Source: Pseudomonadota bacterium
GTDB lineage: Bacteria; Pseudomonadota; Gammaproteobacteria; Berkiellales; Berkiellaceae
Assembly (NCBI GenBank): GCA_018241965.1
Contig: JAFECS010000041.1
Location: 1 to 58,010 of the forward strand
DNA length: 58,010 bases
Reading direction: 5' to 3'
Below the pieces are notes generated by a model. That model was not told the origin of the DNA. It made no database searches and saw only the letters and a program-made list of their open reading frames with translations. Position 1 is the stretch's first letter; the number at the start of each line of letters is the position of its first letter. The position numbers were made by a program, and so were the translations under genes. Below, in pieces: positions 40,706 through 52,790 of this stretch.

Positions 40706-41461
40706 TTAGGTCGTTTTGGGTGGAAGCATTTCCAGCGGATTGATGGGTTGCCCATTTTTACGTATTTCAAAATGTAATTTAACTTCTTGGGAATCAGATT
40801 TACCCATTTTGGCAATCATCTGTCCTTTTGATACTGCCTGTCCTTCTTTTACTAAAAGTTCACTATTGTGGCCGTAGGCAGATAAGTAAGTATCGTTATG
40901 TTTGATAATCACTAATTGACCATAACCACGCAGTCCTTGACCAGCATATACCACTTTTCCGTTTTGGGCAGACAATACCGCCGTGCCAAGTTTGTTACTG
41001 ATATCAATGCCTTTAGGACCGACACGCGAGGGGGAAAAAGTTTTAATTATCTTACCCTCTGCTGGCCAATGCCAAGCTGTTATACTCGTTTGAATCTTAC
41101 TCGTTTCTTTTTTAAGCACCGTTGTTGCTTTTGGCAATGTGGCTGTTTTTTGCCGTGCTACCACTTCTTCTTTAGCGTAAACAGAAGGAGGATGTTTGGG
41201 TTTTTTTAATGTCAGTTTTTGCCCAGGATAAATCACGTAGGGCGCATGAATGTGATTGGCTAGCGCAATATCTCGATAATCGCGTCCATAACGCCAGGCA
41301 ATTTCATATAAAGTTTCGCCTCGTGCCACAACATGGGTACCATGGGTAACAGATTGAAACTCTCCCAATGCCACTACGGGGGCTGCTGCTTCTTGTCGTT
41401 TAAAATAAGAACATCCTGAAAGTGCGACTATTGAAATACAACATAAAGTTTCTCGCCACAT
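40706..41461 (-). CDS. nlpD: Lipoprotein NlpD (LysM + degenerate M23)
   Basis: 251 aa. Lipobox LSGC (residues 14-17) after a short signal. The LysM module (about 44-88: HVVARGETLYEIAWRYGRDY, then APYVIYPGQKLTL) binds peptidoglycan. The C-terminal peptidase-M23 fold (about 150-245) has KGIDISNKLG where active enzymes have the first zinc His. The NlpD-type loss of zinc ligands is therefore seen, with HFEIRKNGQPINPLE kept at the end. NlpD activates amidases during septal wall splitting at the outer membrane. Upstream neighbour of rpoS, as in relatives; rpoS promoters often lie inside nlpD. Confidence 0.94.
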   Translation of the reverse strand: MWRETLCCISIVALSGCSYFKRQEAAAPVVALGEFQSVTHGTHVVARGETLYEIAWRYGRDYRDIALANHIHAPYVIYPGQKLTLKKPKHPPSVYAKEEVVARQKTATLPKATTVLKKETSKIQTSITAWHWPAEGKIIKTFSPSRVGPKGIDISNKLGTAVLSAQNGKVVYAGQGLRGYGQLVIIKHNDTYLSAYGHNSELLVKEGQAVSKGQMIAKMGKSDSQEVKLHFEIRKNGQPINPLEMLPPKTT

Positions 41462-41475
41462 TTTCTTTCCTTAGG

Positions 41476-42063
41476 TTATGCAAAACAATAATAAATGACT
41501 ATCGCAAGCCCAATTAAACCAATGGTAAACCAAACAATGGTATCAATATATTCAACAAACAGAGGTTCTAGTCTTTTGCCAATCCCCTTGATACCCCACA
41601 CTACCACAAAAAACCTTATCGTACGCCCCAACACTGAGGCAATGACAAAGGGCAATAAGGGCATCATGGTCGCCCCTGCGGCTATGGTAAATAATTTGTA
41701 AGGGATAGGTGTAAAACCAGCAACAAAGACAGCAAGAAAACCATAATGCTCAAACCAGGTAACGACTTTGGCATACGCTTGCTGATAACCAAATGATTGC
41801 AATAAAGGTTCACCAATCAATTCAAAAGCGCAAAGTCCTAGAAAGTACCCTAGAATGCCACCTAAGATAGATGCCATGGTGGTAATAGTGGCGTATCGCC
41901 AGGCTTTCTCAGGTTTACCCATCACCATGGGGATCAGCATGACATCTGGCGGAATAGGAAAAACAGATGATTCTATAAAACTGACGCCCGCCAAATAGTA
42001 AGGCGCATGTCGATGTTTAGACCAGTTAATTACTTTGTTATAAAGCTGGCGAAATATTGCCAC
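41476..42063 (-). CDS. yqaA: DedA/VTT-domain membrane protein YqaA
   Basis: About 195 aa if started at GTG 42063, just past the surE stop; the open frame runs back into surE without a good ATG, so the exact start is uncertain. SNARE-associated (VTT) features: SFIESSVFPIPPDVMLIPMV near residue 26, GGILGYFLGLCAFEL, and GFTPIPYKLFTIAAGA with the re-entrant helix glycines. Four to five membrane helices. DedA-family proteins are thought to scramble or transport membrane lipids. The position between surE and nlpD is conserved. Confidence 0.88.
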   Translation of the reverse strand: MAIFRQLYNKVINWSKHRHAPYYLAGVSFIESSVFPIPPDVMLIPMVMGKPEKAWRYATITTMASILGGILGYFLGLCAFELIGEPLLQSFGYQQAYAKVVTWFEHYGFLAVFVAGFTPIPYKLFTIAAGATMMPLLPFVIASVLGRTIRFFVVVWGIKGIGKRLEPLFVEYIDTIVWFTIGLIGLAIVIYYCFA

Positions 42064-42094
42064 GGTAGTTATCAAGCTAATAAGTAATAATGGT

Positions 42095-42868
42095 TTATTT
42101 TGACAGGTCTTTAGCCCACTCGGCAAGATTATCAAGCGCTTTATAATCGGTAAGATCAATCTTTAATGGCGTTATTGAAACATAACCATTTAAGATGGCA
42201 TGAAAATCCGTCCCTGGGCCAGCATCTTGTTCAGCACCTGCAGGACCAATCCAATAAATTTGGTTACCCCGTGCATCAACACTAGGGATCATCTTTTCAG
42301 CCAAGTGACGATGCCCCAGGCGGGTGACTTTAAACCCTTTGATGTCTTCAAATGGTTTATCCGGAACATTCACGTTCAAAATAGTATCTTTAGGGAGCGG
42401 GTTTTGTAATATTGCCTTTAGTAACAAAGTTGCAACTTTCGCTGCTGTATCATAATACTTAAAATCTTGTGTTGGTTTATTGCTAGGATGATTTACCAAA
42501 GAGATTGCCATTGCTGGATACCCTAAAAAGCGTCCTTCGGTGGCAGCGGCAACTGTTCCTGAATACAAAACATCATCGCCTAAATTAGCACCACTATTGA
42601 TTCCTGCAATAACCATATCCGGATGTTCTTCTAACCAACCGGTAATCGCAAGATGAACACAATCAGTAGGTGTACCATCAATAGCATAAAATCCATTGGG
42701 TTGTTTTTTAACCCGTAATGGCATATCTAAAGTGAGGGAATTACTGGCAGCACTTTTGTCATTTAAGGGAGCAACAACTATTACTTCTGCCATTGCTTTA
42801 AACGCGTTTGCCAAGATAGCTAAACCAGGCGCATGAACACCATCATCATTACTCATTAATATTTTCAT
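42095..42868 (-). CDS. surE: 5'/3'-nucleotidase SurE
   Basis: 257 aa, full length. The metal-binding N-terminus [15 protein letters not shown] (residues 5-19) contains the DD pair. Also [10 protein letters not shown] near 42, [11 protein letters not shown] near 65 and the second metal ligand in [19 protein letters not shown] near 87-105. It dephosphorylates nucleoside monophosphates in the stationary-phase survival cluster. It overlaps the ispF stop by four bases. Confidence 0.96.
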   Translation of the reverse strand: MKILMSNDDGVHAPGLAILANAFKAMAEVIVVAPLNDKSAASNSLTLDMPLRVKKQPNGFYAIDGTPTDCVHLAITGWLEEHPDMVIAGINSGANLGDDVLYSGTVAAATEGRFLGYPAMAISLVNHPSNKPTQDFKYYDTAAKVATLLLKAILQNPLPKDTILNVNVPDKPFEDIKGFKVTRLGHRHLAEKMIPSVDARGNQIYWIGPAGAEQDAGPGTDFHAILNGYVSITPLKIDLTDYKALDNLAEWAKDLSK

Positions 42869-43356
42869 GCTGCTATTCCTTGGATTAAAACTACTGCATG
42901 TGCCGCTATCCCTAACTTATTGCCAATCGCATCCAAGCGTTCATGCGTGGTAGCTTTAATATTGATGCCGTGAATGTCTATTTGTAAAACTTGTGCCAAC
43001 TTTTCACGCATGGCAAGAATGTATGGCTGTAATTTAGGTACTTGGGCAATGATTGATACATCGATATTACCCACTTTAAAACCGCATTCATTTACTTTAT
43101 ACAATATATCTTTTAAAAAAAGGCTACTGTTATAATCTTTGAATTTAGCATCGGTGTCAGGAAAATGGCCCCCAATATCTCCCAATGCGCAAGCACCCAG
43201 TAAAGCATCGCAAATTGCATGAATAACAACATCGCCATCTGAATGTGCCACTATTCCCCTTTCAAAAGCGACTTTAATTCCACCAAGCGTAATAAAATCT
43301 CTTGTTGGCGTATCTTCAAAACGATGAATATCGTAGCCATGCCCAATTCTAAACAT
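42865..43356 (-). CDS. ispF: 2-C-methyl-D-erythritol 2,4-cyclodiphosphate synthase
   Basis: 163 aa from the ATG giving the usual [13 protein letters not shown] start; a longer frame begins seven codons earlier. Zinc ligands are in GYDIHRF and in [19 protein letters not shown]. Also [10 protein letters not shown] near 55 and the C-terminal [11 protein letters not shown]. It forms MEcPP in the MEP pathway. It overlaps ispD by eight bases and surE by four. Confidence 0.96.
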   Translation of the reverse strand: MFRIGHGYDIHRFEDTPTRDFITLGGIKVAFERGIVAHSDGDVVIHAICDALLGACALGDIGGHFPDTDAKFKDYNSSLFLKDILYKVNECGFKVGNIDVSIIAQVPKLQPYILAMREKLAQVLQIDIHGINIKATTHERLDAIGNKLGIAAHAVVLIQGIAA

Positions 43357-44062
43357 ACGCTTGTTCCAGCTCATCATCCAAGCTCAATAAGTTTTCAATG
43401 AGTATTTTATCTGCATAATAAGTTAACTTTGGGTTAGGGAACGAGGCATTGACTAATTTCGCTTCAAAGCCTGCTTCCTCTATAGCACTCGCTTCATCTG
43501 TTACAGTGATATTTTTATTTTTACAAAGCATTAAGGCATTGTATAAAAGTTGGCAACGAAACATTTGCGGCGTTAAAGCTTGCCATAGATCTGTGCGTGG
43601 TACCGTTTGCAAAATCCGCTTATTATCTGCTTTTTTTAAAGTGTCGGTCACAGGTACAGCCAAAATACCCCCCACTTTATCTTCTGATAATATATTTATA
43701 AGGTTTTGTAAATCACGCCTGTTTAAGCAAGGACGTACAGCATCGTGTACTAATACCCAATCTTTAGCATTGACTTCAGGTGAAATAGCATGAATGGCGT
43801 TTAATACAGACTCTGAGCGTGTTTTGCCTCCATTGACGCATTTTATCAAAGGATGCTTAGCAAAAGGTAAGGTGCTAAACAGCGTATCCTGAGTTGATAT
43901 GGCGACCAATATCCCTTTAATATCATCGCGCGCTGTAAAAAGAGAAAGCGTATGCTCAATAATCGTTTTTCCAGCAAGACGATAATATTGTTTTGGTAAA
44001 TTTTCACCAAAACGAGAACCATTACCTGCTGCAGGTATAATAACCCACTTATCTTTTGTCAT
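43349..44062 (-). CDS. ispD: 2-C-methyl-D-erythritol 4-phosphate cytidylyltransferase
   Basis: 237 aa. The nucleotide-binding start is VIIPAAGNGSRFGENLPKQY (residues 7-26). Also GGKTRSESVLNAI near 77, VHDAVRPCL near 105 and TDEASAIEEAG near 190. Third enzyme of the MEP isoprenoid pathway. Its ATG overlaps the ftsB stop, keeping ftsB-ispD-ispF in one unit. Confidence 0.96.
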   Translation of the reverse strand: MTKDKWVIIPAAGNGSRFGENLPKQYYRLAGKTIIEHTLSLFTARDDIKGILVAISTQDTLFSTLPFAKHPLIKCVNGGKTRSESVLNAIHAISPEVNAKDWVLVHDAVRPCLNRRDLQNLINILSEDKVGGILAVPVTDTLKKADNKRILQTVPRTDLWQALTPQMFRCQLLYNALMLCKNKNITVTDEASAIEEAGFEAKLVNASFPNPKLTYYADKILIENLLSLDDELEQAYV

Positions 44063-44343
44063 TAAGCATCACCATTTGCTGAAAACTGATAAAAAGATTC
44101 TTTCTGGCGAATCATCCCCAAATCGGTGCGCGCACGTTCTTCAAGTGCCTCTAGACGATGCTTTAAATCTTGCACTTCAGCCTCTAATGTCTGGTTACGC
44201 TCTTTCAACTTAAGGACCTTTTCTTGTTGTAACTTCACTTCTTTTTTCAAGGAAATCACCTGAACGATGGAACCGTTCCCCATGAATAATTTTCCTTGAA
44301 GCAAAATAAAAATAACTAACAGAAAAATGGTCAGTGTTTTCAT
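44062..44343 (-). CDS. ftsB: Cell division protein FtsB
   Basis: 93 aa from the ATG that overlaps the eno stop (ATGA); a start four codons upstream is inside eno. An N-terminal membrane helix (about 2-18) and a coiled coil (about 33-72: [20 protein letters not shown]) end in the FtsB signature [19 protein letters not shown]. It joins FtsQ and FtsL in the divisome. The eno-ftsB-ispD order is standard for gammaproteobacteria. Confidence 0.94.
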   Translation of the reverse strand: MKTLTIFLLVIFILLQGKLFMGNGSIVQVISLKKEVKLQQEKVLKLKERNQTLEAEVQDLKHRLEALEERARTDLGMIRQKESFYQFSANGDA

Positions 44344-45629
44344 TTGGTTAACCATCTTGAAAACACACGGGTAGAAGCATACTTTGCGTTTGAGCTTTGT
44401 GAAATTCTTAATAGTTGATTATATTTTGACGTTCTATCCGAGCGTGCAGGCGCGCCGGTTTTAATTTGCCCCACATTTAGGCCAACCGCCAAATCGGCAA
44501 TAAAAGTGTCTTCAGTTTCACCAGAGCGATGTGAAACAATAGCATTATATTGGGCTTGTTTGGCCATTTTAATGGCTTGAATGGTTTCACTTAAGGTTCC
44601 AATTTGGTTCAATTTAATTAAAATAGCATTGGCAATATGTGCATCAATACCTTCTTTAAAAATAGCCGGATTGGTCACAAACAAATCATCACCAACTAAT
44701 TGCACTTTGTCACCCAGTTGTTTGCTCAAGAGCTGCCAACCTTCCCAATCATTTTCGCTTAAACCATCTTCGATGGAAATGATGGGATAGGATGCCACTA
44801 AATTCTCATAATAATCACAAAATTCATTCGCATTTAGCGCTCGGTTTTCAGAAAAAAGATGATATTTACCATCTTTATATAGTTCACTGGCAGCCACATC
44901 CAAACCTAAATAAACATCTTTTCCTGCTTTGAGCGAAGCATTTTCAATCGCTTGCATAATCATATCCAGCGCTGCCACATTGGAGGGCAAATCAGGCGCA
45001 AAACCGCCTTCATCCCCTACATTGGTGTTAAGGCCTTTTTTCTTAAGCACTGCTTTGAGGCTATGATAAATTTCTACACCATAACGTAACGCGGTAGGAA
45101 AATCTGGCGCCCCCACGGGGATTACCATAAATTCTTGGATATCCACACTGTTATCAGCATGGGCACCACCATTAAGAATATTCAACATGGGCACAGGCAG
45201 GGAAAGCTCACTTTGGGTGAGTTTATTTAAGTAAAGATATAAAGGCTCCCCTTGACTTAACGCGCCCGCATTTGCACAGGCCATGGACACAGCCAAAGTG
45301 GCATTTGCCCCTAATTTTTCTTTATTTGCTGTTCCATCCAAAGATATTAATAGGTTATCAATTTCTTCTTGCGCTGAGGTTGATTTTCCCTTTAAAGCAG
45401 GTGAAATGTATTTCTGGATATTTTCAATGGCTTTAAGCACACCTTTACCATTAAAACGCTTTGCGTCCTTATCACGCAGCTCCAATGCTTCACGGCTGCC
45501 AGTAGAAGCACCTGATGGAACACAGGCGCTCGCTTGCATTCCATTTTCTAACACAACTTGGGCTTCAACTGTTGGAAACCCTCTTGAATCTAAAATTTCT
45601 CTGGCAATGATATTTTTTATTAAAGACAT
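44340..45629 (-). CDS. eno: Enolase
   Basis: 429 aa. N-terminal [28 protein letters not shown] near 41, metal-binding [14 protein letters not shown] near 285, [10 protein letters not shown] near 312, and the C-terminal catalytic [18 protein letters not shown] near 366. It interconverts 2-phosphoglycerate and phosphoenolpyruvate. It supplies PEP for KdsA, encoded just upstream in the same run. Confidence 0.98.
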   Translation of the reverse strand: MSLIKNIIAREILDSRGFPTVEAQVVLENGMQASACVPSGASTGSREALELRDKDAKRFNGKGVLKAIENIQKYISPALKGKSTSAQEEIDNLLISLDGTANKEKLGANATLAVSMACANAGALSQGEPLYLYLNKLTQSELSLPVPMLNILNGGAHADNSVDIQEFMVIPVGAPDFPTALRYGVEIYHSLKAVLKKKGLNTNVGDEGGFAPDLPSNVAALDMIMQAIENASLKAGKDVYLGLDVAASELYKDGKYHLFSENRALNANEFCDYYENLVASYPIISIEDGLSENDWEGWQLLSKQLGDKVQLVGDDLFVTNPAIFKEGIDAHIANAILIKLNQIGTLSETIQAIKMAKQAQYNAIVSHRSGETEDTFIADLAVGLNVGQIKTGAPARSDRTSKYNQLLRISQSSNAKYASTRVFSRWLTK

Positions 45630-45645
45630 GGATAAGTCCCTGTGT

Positions 45646-48226
<2,581 letters not shown>

Positions 48227-48231
48227 CTAAC

Positions 48232-49533
48232 TTAGATCTTTTCAAAAAAGATCCCCTCCTCCTCGGGTTTTTCCACTTGCCATGCCTTACAAAGGTAGAG
48301 GGATCCAACCCCAACTAAGGCTGACCCCACATAAAAAAGAGGTATTGATTGGCGTTCCCAAGGGGGAATTTGGTGGCTTTGAAATATTTTTTTTAATTTC
48401 TTTGAAGGCCGCAGCTCACGATATTCTACGCTTACTGATTGATTGTGCAGCTTGCACTTAGAAAGTCCTCTACCTTTTTTAACCTTTGCTTGCCACTTCG
48501 CACCATCCGCCAATTTAATAGGCGCTTGTAAATCCCAGGAGGTTGCCTTCGTAATAGGCAAAGATCCAGAAGATAAAATATAAATAAATTGCTGATAACG
48601 CCTTAACTGATGCGTCCCTAAGGTAATTTGCGGTGAAGCATCTGGTGCTGCGCAAAATAACTGCTTTAACATATCTTCACATTTTCGCTCATTCGGTAGT
48701 GCCACTTGATGCTTGCTTAACCATAAACGAAATAAATATGCTTGTTTAATGGGGCTGTGTTGTTTTAATACCGTGATATTTAATGTATGTGGGACATCAC
48801 CCAAACAAGGAACCAAATCTTGCTCAAGATAGTCTTCCAAAAGAGATAGCGCATGTGCACAATGTTTAGCACTTCGGGAAATGCAAACGCTTACATTTTG
48901 GTGAAGTTTTTCAAGCGGATATAAAATCTGATGTCTGACAAAATTACGCCGTAAACTTAGATTTTGATTAGAAGGATCTTCTATCCAGCAGAGTTTGTGC
49001 TCACTGGCATAATCAGCTATATCACCACGGCATACATTCAATAGGGGTCTGGCTAGGTAACCTTTTGAAAAACGTTTTAGGGGAGCAATACTTGCCAAAC
49101 CTTTGATACCACTGCCTCTCATTAATTGAAGCAAAAAAGTTTCAGCCTGATCATCTTGGGAATGTGCTGTTAACAACAAATCATTTTCCAAAACATGCGC
49201 CTCTAAGGCTTGATAACGATTTAGACGCGCTTGTTCTTCTAAACTTTCCCCTTTTTTGACATTAAAAGATAAATTTATCACTTTCAGTGAAATGTCATAG
49301 GTATCACACCATTTTTGACAATGTGCTGCCCATTGTGGAGCATCTTTTTGTAAACCATGGTTTACATGAATGGCTGTTAATTGAAAATCATATTCTGCTT
49401 TTAGACGGACTAAAGCATCTAAAAGCACATGCGAATCACGTCCACCACTGTAGGCAACAATCAACTTTTGCTTTGGCAAAAGATGGGTAGCTACCCAAGC
49501 GGATAAATTTTTGCTTACTGAATGCATTTTCAT
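48232..49533 (-). CDS. tilS: tRNA(Ile)-lysidine synthase
   Basis: 433 aa. The PP-loop is VAYSGGRDSHVLLDAL (residues about 25-40), with ATP-pyrophosphatase features HVNHGLQKDA, LLTAHSQDDQAETFLLQLMRG and WIEDPSNQNLSLRRNFVRH. C-terminal TilS substrate-binding domains follow, including RELRPSKKLKKIFQ and PPWERQSIPL. It modifies C34 of tRNA-Ile2 to lysidine so it reads AUA. It lies 12 bases after accA. Confidence 0.96.
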   Translation of the reverse strand: MKMHSVSKNLSAWVATHLLPKQKLIVAYSGGRDSHVLLDALVRLKAEYDFQLTAIHVNHGLQKDAPQWAAHCQKWCDTYDISLKVINLSFNVKKGESLEEQARLNRYQALEAHVLENDLLLTAHSQDDQAETFLLQLMRGSGIKGLASIAPLKRFSKGYLARPLLNVCRGDIADYASEHKLCWIEDPSNQNLSLRRNFVRHQILYPLEKLHQNVSVCISRSAKHCAHALSLLEDYLEQDLVPCLGDVPHTLNITVLKQHSPIKQAYLFRLWLSKHQVALPNERKCEDMLKQLFCAAPDASPQITLGTHQLRRYQQFIYILSSGSLPITKATSWDLQAPIKLADGAKWQAKVKKGRGLSKCKLHNQSVSVEYRELRPSKKLKKIFQSHQIPPWERQSIPLFYVGSALVGVGSLYLCKAWQVEKPEEEGIFFEKI

Positions 49534-49545
49534 TCATTTGTCGCG

Positions 49546-50496
49546 CTAATCTTCACCCAAAGCCATCCAGCGCTTATAACGTAAATCTACTAATTTATCT
49601 TGAGGAATACTTTTCACTAACTGAAGATTTTTAACCAAATGTGATTTGAGTGTATTGGCCATTTTATCCACATCACGATGTGCGCCACCTAATGGCTCTG
49701 GCACAATGCCATCAATTAAGCCTAAGGCCAGTAATCTGTCTGCGGTTATTCCCATGATCTCAGCAGCTTCTGAGGCTTTATCAGCACTTTTAAAAAGAAT
49801 GGTAGCGCAGCCTTCAGGCGAAATAGTGGCATAATAACTGTATTGCAACATCAATACCCTATCACCAACGCCAATGCCTAATGCACCCCCTGAACAACCT
49901 TCTCCAATCACCACCGCAATAATTGGTGTCTTTAATTTGGCCATATCATAAAGATTGCGCGCAATGGCTTCACTTTGACCTCGCGCTTCGGCATCAATAC
50001 CAGGGTAAGCGCCGGGGGTATCAATCAAAGTAATAACTGGCAAAGAAAACTTTTCAGCCATTTCCATGAGCCGCTTTGCACGTCTGTAACCTTCAGGATG
50101 CATCATGCCAAAGTTTCGATAAATTTTCTCTTTAGTATCACGACCCTTTTGTTGGCTAATAATCATTACCGGTTCATCTTCAAGACGAGCAATTCCCGCC
50201 ACAATGGCATGATCATCAGCGAAAGTTCTATCGCCATGAAGTTCATCAAAATCCGTAAAAATCCTGGATATATAATCAAGCGAATAGGGGCGTAAAGGAT
50301 GACGAGCTAATTGGGTAATTTGCCAAGCCGTTAAGTTTTTAAATACGCTGGCAGTTAAATCTTTGCTTTTAGATTGAAGGCGGCTAATTTCTTCACCAAT
50401 ATTAATTTCCGTATCTGTACCAACAAGCCTAAGTGCTTCAATTTTTGCATCCAACTCTGCAATAGGTTGTTCAAAATCAAGATAATTAGGATTCAT
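49546..50496 (-). CDS. accA: Acetyl-CoA carboxylase carboxyltransferase alpha subunit
   Basis: 316 aa. N-terminal [19 protein letters not shown] helix, then [13 protein letters not shown] and [19 protein letters not shown], the oxyanion-forming [15 protein letters not shown] and [16 protein letters not shown]. It pairs with AccD to carboxylate acetyl-CoA in fatty acid synthesis. A good AGGAAAG site precedes the ATG. It is the first gene of the long minus-strand block. Confidence 0.97.
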   Translation of the reverse strand: MNPNYLDFEQPIAELDAKIEALRLVGTDTEINIGEEISRLQSKSKDLTASVFKNLTAWQITQLARHPLRPYSLDYISRIFTDFDELHGDRTFADDHAIVAGIARLEDEPVMIISQQKGRDTKEKIYRNFGMMHPEGYRRAKRLMEMAEKFSLPVITLIDTPGAYPGIDAEARGQSEAIARNLYDMAKLKTPIIAVVIGEGCSGGALGIGVGDRVLMLQYSYYATISPEGCATILFKSADKASEAAEIMGITADRLLALGLIDGIVPEPLGGAHRDVDKMANTLKSHLVKNLQLVKSIPQDKLVDLRYKRWMALGED

Positions 50497-50811
50497 CTAT
50501 TTCTTTCCTAATGGTATAAATAATTTATAGTTATCTACGTATTGGGTGGGCAGCTTACTATTTTGGCAAGAATTCTTTACAGTAAAGATATTTAGTATAG
50601 CATTCTGGCAGCAATCCAACCAATTTTTTCCAAATATATTTCTCTTTTAAGAAAAAATTTCAATATTCACTTGTAATTACGCGATTATATTGTCATATTC
50701 TTTAAATGAATACTGACCAGTTTAAATAAGTAACTTGTTATGCAAGAAACATATTTAAACTTAGTATTCAAACTAAGTTTTAACTTTTAGACCATTCAGG
50801 AGTGTTTCTAG
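50497..50811. other. AT-rich divergent spacer, no gene
   Basis: A 315-base spacer between divergent accA and the bufferin-like precursor. It is very AT-rich, has no open reading frame of note, and must carry both promoters. The only clear structure is the 8-bp inverted repeat at 50757-50780. Confidence 0.7.
50757..50780 (+). promoter_or_regulatory. Inverted repeat upstream of the bufferin-like operon
   Basis: AAACTTAG-TATTCAAA-CTAAGTTT, perfect 8-bp arms, 31 bases upstream of the precursor ATG. It could be an operator for a dimeric regulator or a 5' leader stem. The CAGGAG ribosome site (50797-50802) lies outside it. Confidence 0.5.
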
Positions 50812-51066
50812 ATGAAACGGACGTCCAAAACAGCTCTAGCTCTCGCTGCTGCGGCAGCTGCACTCTTTGCAACAGGTTGTTCCACAATGTGTGGTGAATC
50901 TCATGAAGCTTTAGTTAAGTGCGCAGGTTCAAATGCGTGCAAAGGCTCAAGCGAATGCGCTACACCTGACAACTCTTGCAAAGGTCGCAACGGTTGCAAA
51001 GGCAATGGTTGGTCATATATGACCAGAGGCGAATGCACAGGTTCAGGCGGTACAGTCGTAGACTAA
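50812..51066 (+). CDS. Cys-rich bufferin-type RiPP precursor
   Basis: 84 aa. A signal peptide (MKRTSKTALALAAAAAAL...) is followed by eight cysteines at positions 23, 27, 37, 43, 49, 56, 62 and 75. Residues 43-66 contain three CKG units spaced as CKGxxxC, CKGxxxCKGxG, then GWSYMTRGEC. C23 lies in an ATGC context that could alternatively be a lipobox. The two following genes encode a DUF692 enzyme and a DUF2063 partner, the hallmark of bufferin and related MNIO-modified peptides. There, cysteines are converted to copper-binding thiooxazoles (known for characterised members). This one is probably an exported metal-binding peptide; the metal is not shown by the sequence. Confidence 0.8.
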   Translation: MKRTSKTALALAAAAAALFATGCSTMCGESHEALVKCAGSNACKGSSECATPDNSCKGRNGCKGNGWSYMTRGECTGSGGTVVD

Positions 51067-51080
51067 GCTGCTCTGACCTA

Positions 51081-51112
51081 CTAAGGCAGCAAACCAAAAT
51101 TTGCTGCCTTAG
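51081..51112 (+). terminator. Strong hairpin between precursor and MNIO gene
   Basis: CTAAGGCAGCAAA-CCAAAA-TTTGCTGCCTTAG, a perfect 13-bp stem beginning 14 bases after the precursor stop. It lacks a T-run, so it is more likely a partial terminator or mRNA-stabilising stem that keeps precursor transcript in excess of enzyme transcript. Confidence 0.75.
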
Positions 51113-51148
51113 GCATTTCAAAAACCCCATATTTTCAAGCGATCATAC

Positions 51149-52012
51149 ATGCGCAGTATATCTTCCAGCTCTGACGATCTAACCTATCTAGGATTTGGTC
51201 TTGGTTTAAGAACCGATCACTATACTGATATTCTTGAAACTAAACCTGCTATTGATTGGTTTGAAATCCTAACTGAAAATTATTTAGTACCAGGTGGCAA
51301 ACCACTTTATTATTTAGACAAAATTAAAGAACACTATCCTATTGTGATGCATGGTGTCTCCATGTCTATAGGAAGCACTGATCCGCTCAACATGGATTAT
51401 CTCAAACAAGTAAAAGATTTAGCAGATCGCGTACAGGCTAAATGGGTGTCTGATCACTTATGTTGGACAGGGGTTCAGCATAAAAATATGCATGATCTAC
51501 TCCCCTTACCCTATACCGAAGAAGCACTAAAGCACGTTGTTAACAACATTAAAATTGTTCAAGATTTTCTCGGAAGACAGCTGTTAATCGAAAATCCTTC
51601 CACCTATTTATGTTTTTCAAGTTCGACAATGACAGAGTGGGAATTTATAGGTGAAATGGTAGCCCAAGCCGATTGTTTACTTCTATTAGATATTAATAAT
51701 ATCTATGTAAGTGCTTTCAATCATGGTTTCAGTGCGCAAGAATATTTAAATGCAATACCTAAAAATCGCGTCCAACAATTTCATTTAGCAGGCCATACTA
51801 ATAATGGCGATCACATTATTGATACCCATGATCACCCCGTCATTGATTCAGTTTGGGATCTGTATGCACAAGCCTTAAAGCTTTATGGCCCTGTGTCTAC
51901 CATGATTGAAAGAGATGATCATATCCCAGCTTTGCCCGTGTTACTCAAAGAATTAGATCATGCTAAAAAAATAGCTCAAAGTGTCTTTGAGGTGGATTAT
52001 GTCAGCGCTTAA
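51149..52012 (+). CDS. DUF692 multinuclear non-heme iron oxidative enzyme (BufB-like)
   Basis: 287 aa TIM-barrel of the DUF692 (MNIO) family. Visible metal-site motifs are DWFEILTENYL near residue 34, MHGVSMSIG near 66, WVSDHLCW near 97, LLIENPSTYL near 146, LLLDINNIYV near 176, QFHLAGH near 206, DTHDHPV near 219 and MIERDD near 247. These are the His/Asp/Glu positions expected to hold two or three irons. The family oxidises cysteines in RiPP precursors with oxygen. The substrate here should be the Cys-rich peptide upstream. No Shine-Dalgarno is seen. It overlaps the next gene by 14 bases. Confidence 0.9.
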   Translation: MRSISSSSDDLTYLGFGLGLRTDHYTDILETKPAIDWFEILTENYLVPGGKPLYYLDKIKEHYPIVMHGVSMSIGSTDPLNMDYLKQVKDLADRVQAKWVSDHLCWTGVQHKNMHDLLPLPYTEEALKHVVNNIKIVQDFLGRQLLIENPSTYLCFSSSTMTEWEFIGEMVAQADCLLLLDINNIYVSAFNHGFSAQEYLNAIPKNRVQQFHLAGHTNNGDHIIDTHDHPVIDSVWDLYAQALKLYGPVSTMIERDDHIPALPVLLKELDHAKKIAQSVFEVDYVSA

Positions 52013-52787
52013 GCAAATACAAGATGATTTTCAGCATTATTTAGTTTCTGGGGTAAATGATATACTCCCCAGTATTAGCGAAGATAAACGTTTTAGCGCA
52101 AGAAATCGTTTACTGGTTTATTTTGATGCTTACCGTATACGCTTAATGGAAATTTTAAAATTAGATTTTCCTAAAACACATACGTTATTAGGTGATGATC
52201 TCTTTGAAGAAGCTTTCATTCAGTACTTAACCAAGCATATACCAACACACTTTTCAGTGCGTTATTTTGGCCAGCACTTTAGCCAATTTTTAGCAACCAC
52301 CAAACCCTATTCTGACTTTCCTGTGTTTGCTGAAATGGCTTTGTTTGAGTGGTCGGTAAGTCATACACTGGATGCCAAAGATGACATGCTTGTTACCCAA
52401 CAAGCCCTTGGTCAAATCTCCCCTGAAGAGTGGGCTGATTTGCACTTTGAATTTCATCCTTCATTAATTAGCCAATATTTTCATTGGGATACCCCCCAAT
52501 TGTGGCAAGATATAGAGCTCGAAAGAGAACCCAGACAACCCATGCGACAAGCCGCGCCGATGCGCTGGTTATTTTGGCGTAAAGGCTTGCGTAGTTTGTT
52601 TCAGTCTTGCACGCCTACCGAAGATATTATGTTCCAAGCCGTGCTTGCTAAAAAATCCTTTGCGCAAATTTGCGAAGATCTCTTAGATACGGTTCCTGAA
52701 GACGCTATCCCAATGACAGTGGCTCAAACACTATTTAAGTGGATTAGTGAAGAAATGATTAGCAAAATGGAAGTGAAAAGCGCCTAA
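51999..52787 (+). CDS. DUF2063 RiPP recognition partner (BufC/HvfC-like)
   Basis: 262 aa from the ATG inside the end of the DUF692 gene. The N-terminal DUF2063 domain (about 1-95: IQDDFQHYLVSG, FDAYRIRLMEILKLDFPKTHTLLGDDLF, then YLTKHIPTHFSVRYFGQHF) is the region that binds leader peptides in relatives. The C-terminal half is a variable domain. It works with the MNIO enzyme to recognise the precursor. No DoxX-type fourth gene follows; the operon ends three bases from a convergent stop. Confidence 0.88.
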   Translation: MSALKQIQDDFQHYLVSGVNDILPSISEDKRFSARNRLLVYFDAYRIRLMEILKLDFPKTHTLLGDDLFEEAFIQYLTKHIPTHFSVRYFGQHFSQFLATTKPYSDFPVFAEMALFEWSVSHTLDAKDDMLVTQQALGQISPEEWADLHFEFHPSLISQYFHWDTPQLWQDIELEREPRQPMRQAAPMRWLFWRKGLRSLFQSCTPTEDIMFQAVLAKKSFAQICEDLLDTVPEDAIPMTVAQTLFKWISEEMISKMEVKSA

Positions 52788-52790
52788 CCC

